Below, piece after piece: positions 57,372 through 64,000 of a DNA stretch of 64,000 nucleotides. A program made the translations under genes and the position numbers. A model generated the notes under the pieces. It was not told where the DNA came from. It searched no databases and saw only the letters and a program-made list of their open reading frames with translations. The stretch is from JAEULH01 sp963789785 (GTDB lineage Bacteria; Pseudomonadota; Alphaproteobacteria; Rhodospirillales; Defluviicoccaceae): assembly GCA_963789785.1 (NCBI GenBank), contig CAWBNC010000018.1, forward strand, positions 1 through 64,000, written 5' to 3'. Within the stretch, counting starts at the first letter, position 1, and the number at the start of each line of letters is the position of its first letter.

Positions 57372-57734
57372 ATGAAGAACGTGCTCGGCGAGCCGCTGGC
57401 GCTCTGCTGCACCGCGCCGATGACCGGTTTCTACCGCAACGGACGCTGCGAGACCGACGAGCGGGACATCGGCCGCCATGTCGTCTGCGCCGAGATGACC
57501 GAGGCTTTTCTCGCTTTCACCAAGGCCGAGGGCAACGACCTGAGCACCCCGCTGCCGGCCGCGGGCTTTCCCGGCCTTGAGCCCGGCGATCGCTGGTGCC
57601 TCTGCGCCGCGCGCTGGAAGGAAGCGGCCGAAGCCGGCGTCGCGCCGCCGGTGGTTCTCGCCTCGACCCACGATGCGGCGCTGGAGACGATCGAGCTTGG
57701 CGTGCTGAAGAAGCACGCCCTCGACCTGATCTGA
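57372..57734 (+). CDS. DUF2237 family protein
   Basis: 120 residues, intact. MKNVLGEPLALCCTAPMTGFYRNG, VVCAEMTEAFLAFTKAEGNDLSTP and GDRWCLCAARWKEAAEAGVAPPVVL are the DUF2237 motifs, including the CCTAPMTGF and WCLCAxRW cysteine blocks. The family has no known activity. It is divergent from the methyltransferase by 67 bp and convergent with the DoxX-type gene. Confidence 0.88.
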   Translation: MKNVLGEPLALCCTAPMTGFYRNGRCETDERDIGRHVVCAEMTEAFLAFTKAEGNDLSTPLPAAGFPGLEPGDRWCLCAARWKEAAEAGVAPPVVLASTHDAALETIELGVLKKHALDLI

Positions 57735-57746
57735 TCTGCTCCCGCG

Positions 57747-58211
57747 TCAGAAGCTGCGGCCGATCAGCCGGTCGATCGAGAAGGCGCCGCCGCCGCGGAT
57801 GACAAAGGCGAGCGCGACAATGCCCCACAACAACGGATATTCAAAGCCGCCTTGCGGCCAGAAGAACCCGTTTGGCGCATGGTGGGCCACCGCGGTGAAG
57901 AGGAAGATGGCGACGACGAGCGCGACCGGGCGGGTCAGCAGGCCGACGGCGAGACAAGATCCGCCGACCACCTCGGTCAGGGCGACGAGCCAGACCCATA
58001 GCATCGCCGGCTCGAAGCCGATCGAACCAAAATACTGCGCCGTCGCCTCCATGCCCTTGCCGCCGAACCAGCCGAACAGCTTCTGCGTGCCGTGCGGAAC
58101 CAGATTCGCGCCGGCGACGACACGCACCAGCAGCCAGGCGAGCGGCTTCAAGGCCGCGTAAACGGGGCCCAAAGACGGCACGATAAGCGCCTTGGCGTCA
58201 TTGTCTTGCAT
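57747..58211 (-). CDS. DoxX family membrane protein
   Basis: 154 residues with four membrane segments. NLVPHGTQKLFGWFGGKGME and FEPAMLWVWLVALTEVVGGSCLAVGLLTRPVAL are DoxX motifs, followed by HHAPNGFFWPQGGFEYPLLW. The family includes thiosulfate-quinone-oxidoreductase subunits and many membrane proteins of unclear role linked to oxidative stress. ATG 58211 lies 70 bp after the AgcS stop on the same strand, so the two may be co-transcribed. Confidence 0.88.
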   Translation of the reverse strand: MQDNDAKALIVPSLGPVYAALKPLAWLLVRVVAGANLVPHGTQKLFGWFGGKGMEATAQYFGSIGFEPAMLWVWLVALTEVVGGSCLAVGLLTRPVALVVAIFLFTAVAHHAPNGFFWPQGGFEYPLLWGIVALAFVIRGGGAFSIDRLIGRSF

Positions 58212-58278
58212 GCCGGTTCTCCGCTGCCCTCGATAGGTCGACCGGACGCCTGACAAGGCCAAGCGTCCGGCACTTGGT

Positions 58279-59700
58279 CTAGGTCTGGACCGCCGCGGCC
58301 CGTGCCGCCGCCTTCTCGGCCGGCCATGCATCCGGGTCGATGTTGAGATCGGGGAACTTCGCCGGATCGAACACCGGCGTCTCGCCGGCGGCAAACTGGG
58401 TATCGAAGTCCTTCATAACCCGTATGCCAATTCTGAACAGCAACGCGAGGGCGGCGAGATTGACAAGCGCCAGCAGACCCATCGTTACGTCTGCAAAAGC
58501 GAAGACGGTGCTGAGATCCTGCATCGAGCCCCAAAGAACAAGCGCCAAGACAAAGATCCGGTAGATGGTAAAAAGGGTTGTATTTCCCTCGCTGAAGAAG
58601 TTTAGGCTGTTCTCTCCCAGGTAGTAGTTGTACATGATCGAGGTGAAAGCGAAGAGGAGCAGCGCGACGCTGACGAACGAGCGGCCCCACTCGCCAACCT
58701 CGGCCGCCAGCGCCGTCTGGGTCAGATCGACGCCGCCGACATCGGCGCCGGAGGTGAGCAGACCGGACAACAGGATGATCAGCGCGGTGCAGGTGCACAT
58801 GATGATGGTGTCGATGAAAACACTGAAGGACTGGACGATTCCCTGATTGCCGGGGTGAGGGATGAAGGCGACGGCGGCGACGTTGGGGGCGCTGCCGAGG
58901 CCCGCCTCGTTGGAAAACAGGCCGCGCTTCACGCCGAGCAGGATGGCCGCGCCGATGCCGCCGGCAAAGGCCGGTTCGAGCCCGAAAGCGCCGCGGAAGA
59001 TCATGGCGAAAATGGCCGGAACCTCGTCGATATTGAGTCCGATGACGACGATCGCCATGAGAAAATAGCCGATTGCCATGACCGGGACGACGATCTCGGC
59101 GACATCGGCGATGCGCTTGACGCCGCCGAAGATGATCAGGCCAAGGATAACAACGAGGCCGATGCCGCTGGCATAGGGCGGAATGGCAAAGGCGTCATCG
59201 AGCGAAGTCGCCACCGTGTAGGACTGCAGCGCGCAGAAGGCGAAGCCGAAGGTGACCAGGAGCAGGACCGAGAAGAGCATCGCCATCCACCGCTGGTGCA
59301 GCGCCCGTTCGATGTAGTACGCGGGCCCGCCGCGGTAGGTGCCGTCGGGCTCGGCATTCTTAAATACCTGCGCCAGAGTGCATTCGAAATAGCTGGTCGC
59401 CATGCCGACGAGGCCGACCATCCACATCCAGAAGATCGCCCCCGGTCCGCCGAGGGTCAGCGCCACGGCCACGCCGGCGATATTGCCGGCGCCGACCCGG
59501 CCGGCGACGCTCAAGGCCAACGCCTGGAAGGAGCTGAGGTGACCTTCCTCGTGGTGGAAGGCCTGGCCGACGATGGCGAACATCGACATGAAATAGCGAA
59601 ACTGAACGAAGCGCGAGACGATGGTGAACATGAGCCCAAGCGCGATCAGGGCCACGATCAGTATTTTGCCCCATAACAGGTCATTGATGGTTTCAAGCAT
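58279..59700 (-). CDS. Sodium:alanine/glycine symporter (AgcS family)
   Basis: 473 residues, intact, about 11 hydrophobic segments. Starts MLETINDLLWGKILIVALIA with GGGAGAACGTC upstream. AgcS motifs: SSFQALALSVAGRVGAGNIAGVA, FWMWMVGLVGMATSYFECTLAQ, TYRGGPAYYIERAL, GGIGAAILLGVKRGLFSNEAGLGSAP and AFTSIMYNYYLGENSLNFFS. It imports small neutral amino acids with sodium. Also related to the sodium-dependent alanine carriers by length. First gene of a two-gene minus-strand unit with DoxX. Confidence 0.93.
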   Translation of the reverse strand: MLETINDLLWGKILIVALIALGLMFTIVSRFVQFRYFMSMFAIVGQAFHHEEGHLSSFQALALSVAGRVGAGNIAGVAVALTLGGPGAIFWMWMVGLVGMATSYFECTLAQVFKNAEPDGTYRGGPAYYIERALHQRWMAMLFSVLLLVTFGFAFCALQSYTVATSLDDAFAIPPYASGIGLVVILGLIIFGGVKRIADVAEIVVPVMAIGYFLMAIVVIGLNIDEVPAIFAMIFRGAFGLEPAFAGGIGAAILLGVKRGLFSNEAGLGSAPNVAAVAFIPHPGNQGIVQSFSVFIDTIIMCTCTALIILLSGLLTSGADVGGVDLTQTALAAEVGEWGRSFVSVALLLFAFTSIMYNYYLGENSLNFFSEGNTTLFTIYRIFVLALVLWGSMQDLSTVFAFADVTMGLLALVNLAALALLFRIGIRVMKDFDTQFAAGETPVFDPAKFPDLNIDPDAWPAEKAAARAAAVQT

Positions 59701-60005
59701 GACGTTCTCCCTGTTCCGTCCCGGTCTGACCGCGGTCGAAGGCAGACCCCGCGTGCCGGTTTGCGCCGCACTCGCTTTGTCGCTGAGCGGCGATGAGCGG
59801 CGAGCGTTGAGTTCCACCGTGCCACGGTCACCGCGGCCACACCACCACAATGCGACCGTCTCGCGTCAGCGACATTGGAGCAGGTGCCGCGCTGGCCGCC
59901 TATCGCCGTTTCGCATAGAAAAGAGCAATCGGATTGCGCGCTTGGTTTAGTTCCCCCAACGGGTTATATGTCTTAAATAGATGCGAGCGGGAGACGTAAG
60001 GGGGA
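59701..60005. other. Divergent intergenic region with a possible promoter
   Basis: About 305 bp between agcS and the GGDEF-EAL gene. TTGGTT (59942-59947) and TTATAT (59964-59969) with 16-bp spacing could be the promoter for the gene at 60006. A short open frame on each strand has no recognisable domain. Confidence 0.35.
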
Positions 60006-62615
60006 ATGTCAACCGTGCGACGCAGGCCGTTCCCCGGCGCTGTAGAATTGACGCGCCGGATCGGCATCCCGGTCACAGTCCTTTTCGTGATCGGGCTGGC
60101 CGGAATCGCCGCCATGACCGCACTCGCCGCTCGCGGCCGCGACGCCGATGCCCGCGAGGCTTCATGGCATAATGCGTTGTCCGCCCTTATCATTGCCGAA
60201 GATCGTCTTGGCGAGCTCGCGACCGACTTTGCTTCCGGCGATGACGTCTACCGGAATCTCCATCAAAGCTTCGATACGGCGTGGGCGGCGAACAATCTTT
60301 CGACGGCGCCGCATGACGTCTACGGCATCGAGCATGTCTTTGTCTTCGGCCCACGAACCGAACTGGCATTCTCTTCCCATCGCCCTTTGACCGGAACGCA
60401 CGGATCGGAGGAGGGACAGGCGTCCGAATCGTTGAGGCCCTGGCGCCGCTGATCCTCCGGGCGCGGTCGGCGGCAGGCGGCGCCGGCAACGCCGCCGTCG
60501 TCTGGCCCATTCGCTTCTACGGCCTTGTCCATCTTGCCGCCGCAATCGTAATTCGGCCAGATAGCTCCGCCAAATGCCACGCCGGACAGCGGGAGCCCTG
60601 TTCTTGTCTTTGTCCGCGACTTCTCGCCTCTTCTCCTCGCGCGTGTTGCCGGCGGCACCGGGTTGCCCGGCCTGCGCGTCGCAACCACCGACGACGCGGC
60701 CGACGGCGAGCTGTCGCTTGCGTTGCGGGGCGGCGATCCGCTGGCGATCGTGGGCTATCTGATCTGGCGGCCGCGCCTGCCCGGCGACGCCATGTTGCAC
60801 GCCCTCGTCATCCCGCTCTTGGCGACGGCGATGCTCATGCTCGCGCTGCTCGCGGTGGTGCTCACCTGGGCGAAGCGCGCCGGAGCGGTACTGGACGCCG
60901 CCGCGGTCGCCGTGCAGCGCTCACGCGCGACGCTCGAAACGCAGGTCGAGGAGCGCACGGCGGATCTGCGCGAAGCGGAACAGCGATATCGCAGCATCGT
61001 CGAGAACGCGGTCGAGGGCATCTTCCAGATAACGCCGGAAGGCCGCTTCATCAGTGCCAACCCGGCGATGGCGCGCATCCTTGGCTACCTCGGTCCGGAC
61101 CAGCTGGTCGCCGAAGCCGGCGCCGAGATGATGTTGAAGACGCCGGCCCGCGAAGCCTTCGATCGGGTGATCGGCACCTTCGGCGAGGTCGTGGATTTCG
61201 TCAGCGAGGTCCACCGGCCGGACGGAACGAAGACCTGGATCTCGCAGAATACCCGTGCGGTCAGGGAAGTCGGCGGCGCGGTCGCCTATTACGAGGGCAT
61301 GGCCATCGACATCAGCGCCCGTCGCAGGGCCGAGGAGAACCTGATCAAGAACGCCTTTCACGACGCCTTAACCGGCCTGCCCAACCGTTTTCTCTTCTTC
61401 GAGCGGCTCAGCCAGCTCATGGCGCGCGGCGAGCGGGCCAGCGAGGCTGTGTTCGCCGTGCTGTTTCTCGACTTCGACCGCTTCAAGCTGATCAACGACA
61501 GCTACGGTCACCTTGCCGGCGACAGCCTGCTCATCGCGCTCAGCCAGCGCCTGTCGCAGCGCCTGCGCCCGGCCGACACGCTGGCCCGCCTTGGCGGCGA
61601 CGAGTTCGCCATCCTCATCGAGGGCGGCGCCATGCCGGCAAGCGCGCTCGCTCTGGCCGAACGGCTGCACGAGGCCTGTCGCGAGCCGGTGGAGCTCAAT
61701 GGCCATGATATTTTCGTCAGCCTTAGCATCGGCGTCGCCTGGGCCCGGTCCGGCGGCTACGTCGACGCGGATGCCATCCTCCGAGACGCCGACATCGCCA
61801 TGTACCGGGCCAAGGACCGCGGGCGGAGCACCACCGTGCTGTTCGAGCCGGGGATGCACCAGGCGGTGGTCAGCCGCCTCGAGGTCGAGACGCAGCTTCG
61901 CCACGCCCTCGAGCGGAGCGAATTCGTTGTCCATTACCAGCCGATCGTCGCCCTGAAGGACCAGCGTATCGCCGGATTTGAGGCGCTGGTGCGCTGGAAC
62001 CACCCGACCCGGGGCCTGGTACCGCCGTCGGATTTCATCCCCACCGCGGAAGAGACCGGTATGATCGTGCCGATCGGCGACTGGGTGCTCCAGGAGGCCT
62101 GCTCGTTCGCCGCCAACTGGCGGCAGCGACACGGGACCGTTGCGGCGGACCTGTTCATGTCGGTCAACGTCTCGGCGGCGCAGCTCGATCAGGCGGATGC
62201 GGTGGACCGGGTCGTTCGGGCGCTGAAGGCAAGCGGGCTGGCGGGAACGAGCCTGAAGCTGGAGATCACCGAGTTGATCATGATGTCGAACCCGATCGAG
62301 GTTCACCGGACGCTGAACGCTATCGCCGCCCTCGGCGTCCGGCTCTGCATCGACGACTTCGGGACGGGCTATTCCTCGCTTAGCCATCTGCACACCTTTC
62401 CGGTAGCGACGCTGAAAATCGACCGGTCGTTCACCAGCCGGCTGATGGCCGGGCGCGAGCACGTCGAGATGGCGCGGACCATTCTGCTGCTCGGCAAGAA
62501 CATGGATCTCAGCGTCATTGCCGAGGGCATCGAAACGCCGATGCAAGCGGACTGGCTGCGCTCCGCCGGCTGCGACTACGGCCAGGGGTACTACTTCGGC
62601 CGGCCCGTCGACTGA
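60006..62615 (+). CDS. CHASE4-PAS-GGDEF-EAL cyclic-di-GMP signalling protein, two frame breaks
   Basis: About 870 residues. N-terminal membrane helix (IGIPVTVLFVIGLAGIAAMTALA), an extracytoplasmic CHASE4-like sensor (IIAEDRLGELATDFASGDDVYRNL, YGIEHVFVFGPRTE, then PVLVFVRDFSPLLLARV), a second membrane helix (ALVIPLLATAMLMLALLAVVL), PAS (YRSIVENAVEGIFQITPEGRFI), GGDEF with an intact active site (RLGGDEFAILIEG) and EAL with an intact active site (GFEALVRWNHPTRG, CIDDFGTGYSSLSHL). Both synthesis and breakdown of c-di-GMP are possible. Frame changes near 60415 and 60580 interrupt the sensor domain only, while the catalytic half is in one frame. Confidence 0.92.
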
Positions 62616-62691
62616 TCGCAGCGCATCGGACCTGCTGGTGGCGCAACTGGAAGACGGCGCGGTGGCCAGCTGATCGTCCGCGCCGGAGGCC

Positions 62692-63126
62692 TCAGAACGT
62701 CAGGCCGACAAATCCGAGGAGGCGATACCAAGGCGCACCGAGCCAAGCGCAGACTTGGCGCAGGGGCGGGACCAGGGTGTCGCGGTGGTCCTCGAAACCG
62801 TCGTCACGGCTGGCGAGATCGAGGGCACGCTGCACGGCGGCACCGATCCTGTCGGCATTGGGTTCCGGTTTGGCGAGCTGATAGCGCGCCTCATCCAGCG
62901 CGATTTCGATCAGGATGGCGTCCTCTGCCCGCAATACCGTGAGGACACGGCGGATACTGGCCAGTTCCGCCGCCATGTCGACGCGATGCGGCGCCGGCAA
63001 GCTGGTCTTGGCGTAGCGACCGGTGACCACAACAGGGCCGGACGCGAAGCTCAGCGAGAAGGATCCGTCCTCATCCCAGCTCAGCGGTGCGTCGGCGCCT
63101 TCGCCGCCCGGATACGGGCCTGACAT
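62692..63126 (-). CDS. Unrecognised protein with helical C-terminus
   Basis: 144 residues from MSGPYPGGEGADAPLSWDED at 63126. The first 45 residues are beta-rich (SFSLSFASGPVVVTGRYAKT); the rest is a helical region with LASIRRVLTVLRAEDAILIEIALDEARYQLAKPEPNADRIGAAVQRAL and the aromatic end GAPWYRLLGFVGLTF. The acidic helix 'ALDEARYQLAKPEPNADRIG' resembles the C-terminal helical tails of bacterial conflict-type proteins, but no domain name can be given. Neighbour of a YhaN-like gene on the same strand. Confidence 0.6.
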   Translation of the reverse strand: MSGPYPGGEGADAPLSWDEDGSFSLSFASGPVVVTGRYAKTSLPAPHRVDMAAELASIRRVLTVLRAEDAILIEIALDEARYQLAKPEPNADRIGAAVQRALDLASRDDGFEDHRDTLVPPLRQVCAWLGAPWYRLLGFVGLTF

Positions 63127-63299
63127 CGCGACGTCCCTCATCCACCCGCTTATTGTTTATGTTGCTCTAATGCAATTGCACACCTGCAGCCGCATGCTGT
63201 CAAATGCATATTCCAATGTTGCGCTGCAATACAACATCTTCCGGCCGATGCCGCGCAACCCGAAGCGCTCCCTTCGCTGCACACCGATCGCCAGCCCCT

Positions 63300-64000
63300 T
63301 CAGCCGGCTGACGTCTCTGCCTCTGCAAGCTCCCGCCCGGACACGCGTTGATCCAGCGGCTGAACCCGGACGCGTCGCTCGCCTCCAACCCGTCGGGCCA
63401 GTTCGGCAAGATGATGGTGGTGGGTAAACAGCAGCACCTGAGTTCTGCCGCCGAGCTCGATCAGCGCTTTCAGCCCGGCGGTCGCGCGGGCATCGTCGAA
63501 ATGGACGAACAGGTCGTCGGCGACGAACGGGAGCGGCTCGTCCTTTGTCATGTAGTTTTCGATGGCGGCGAGGCGCAGCGCGAGGAAAAGCTGGTCGCGG
63601 GTTCCGTCGCTCATCCCGACCACCGGGCAAGACGCACCGTCCGCGCGAACGCCGACGAGGACTGGCTTGTCGGCGGAGTCGTAATCGATCTTGAAGTGAG
63701 TAAAGCTGCCGAGGGTCAGGTTCGCAAACAGGCTCTCAGCACGAGCGAGAAGCGGCCCCTGCTGCTCGCGGCGAAACTGCTCGATGCCCCGGCGCAGCAG
63801 GAATGCCGCGGCCCTGGTGGCCGTCCAGCGTTCGGCGCAGTCTTCGAGATCGGAGAGCGCGTTGCGCCTGGCCTGTTCCGCCGCCGCCGCCGCGCTGCCG
63901 GCCTCCAGCTCCGCGCTCTTGCGGCGGAGCGCCTGCACACGCTCGTTCAGCGTCTCGGCCTCTGCGCGCAGATCCTTATTCTCATGTATGAGCGCCGAGA
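63300..64000 (-). CDS. YhaN-like SMC/RecF-type AAA protein, C-terminal part (cut by the window edge)
   Basis: About 230 visible residues. A coiled coil (NERVQALRRKSAELEAGSAAA, AFLLRRGIEQFRREQQGPLLARAESLFANL) leads to the head domain: FTHFKIDYDSADKPVLVGVRADG, VVGMSDGTRDQLFLALRLAAIENY (ABC-type signature: SDGTRDQL) and Walker B LPFVADDLFVHFDDARA, then QVLLFTHHHHLAEL (H-switch). This is the YhaN family, the long coiled-coil partner of an SbcD-like nuclease (YhaO). It ends RVSGRELAEAETSAG at 63300. The start lies beyond the window's right edge. Confidence 0.87.
   Translation of the reverse strand, partial: SALIHENKDLRAEAETLNERVQALRRKSAELEAGSAAAAAEQARRNALSDLEDCAERWTATRAAAFLLRRGIEQFRREQQGPLLARAESLFANLTLGSFTHFKIDYDSADKPVLVGVRADGASCPVVGMSDGTRDQLFLALRLAAIENYMTKDEPLPFVADDLFVHFDDARATAGLKALIELGGRTQVLLFTHHHHLAELARRVGGERRVRVQPLDQRVSGRELAEAETSAG

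Overview
The window is high-GC DNA with dense protein-coding genes. It most resembles an alphaproteobacterium, probably of the Rhodospirillales. The clues are a DUF1489 protein, an MmcB-like protein, a HisKA_2 sensor kinase, a DUF1326/DUF2182 pair, a B12-dependent ribonucleotide reductase (NrdJ), TRAP, LIV and polar amino-acid uptake systems, and a leucine/isovalerate catabolic cluster. No rRNA, tRNA, CRISPR array or prophage was seen. Many otherwise well-conserved genes change reading frame one or more times, most heavily in 1-9 kb and 38.4-42.6 kb and in nrdJ, while others are intact (ppc, the SEFIR gene, dctM, gntP, agcS). Draft-sequence indels are the simplest explanation, so frame-broken genes are listed as CDS with the breaks noted.

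Layout. 0-6 kb: leucine catabolism (enoyl-CoA hydratase, methylcrotonyl-CoA carboxylase alpha, HMG-CoA lyase) interleaved with a Crp/Fnr regulator, a beta-carbonic anhydrase, a DUF2892 membrane protein and DUF1489. 5.9-8.8 kb: a DapA-family aldolase, a dihydroorotase-type amidohydrolase and a GNAT acetyltransferase. 8.9-10.4 kb: DUF2182/DUF1326. 10.5-13.6 kb: a complete polar amino-acid ABC importer. 13.8-19.5 kb: small housekeeping genes (lipoprotein, UPF0260, second DapA-like protein, YgjP-type metallopeptidase, MmcB, YjbQ, hemerythrin, stress-type membrane protein, ACT protein) with a pair of palindromic repeats. 19.8-21.7 kb: a PAS/HisKA_2 kinase. 21.7-22.8 kb: an IS630-family transposase. 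22.9-25.8 kb: a TRAP transporter facing an orphan ParA. 26.6-29.2 kb: glycerate 2-kinase/hydroxypyruvate reductase plus a GntP permease.

The most unusual locus is 29.6-37.1 kb. A three-gene minus-strand operon encodes an exported OmpA-like protein, a lipoprotein carrying Sel1 repeats, a coiled coil and a caspase-like (C14) domain, and a 1295-residue SEFIR-NTPase-TPR (STAND) protein. The last two genes are coupled through an 8-nt ATGAATAA overlap. A passenger-less autotransporter barrel gene faces them. This looks like an envelope-to-cytoplasm signalling or conflict module.

37.6-44.7 kb is a branched-chain-type ABC importer (livG, H, M, K, F) with an embedded AMP-forming acyl-CoA ligase. 44.9-50.7 kb carries PEP carboxylase, a divergent shikimate-dehydrogenase-like gene, a PfkB kinase and an MDR oxidoreductase. 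50.7-51.4 kb is a broken DUF559 nuclease gene flanked by palindromic direct repeats. 51.5-55.3 kb is nrdJ with NrdR-like boxes upstream. 55.7-64 kb holds a ZntB/CorA transporter, a methyltransferase, DUF2237, DoxX, an AgcS symporter, a CHASE4-PAS-GGDEF-EAL protein, an unrecognised protein and the C-terminus of a YhaN-like AAA protein cut by the window edge.
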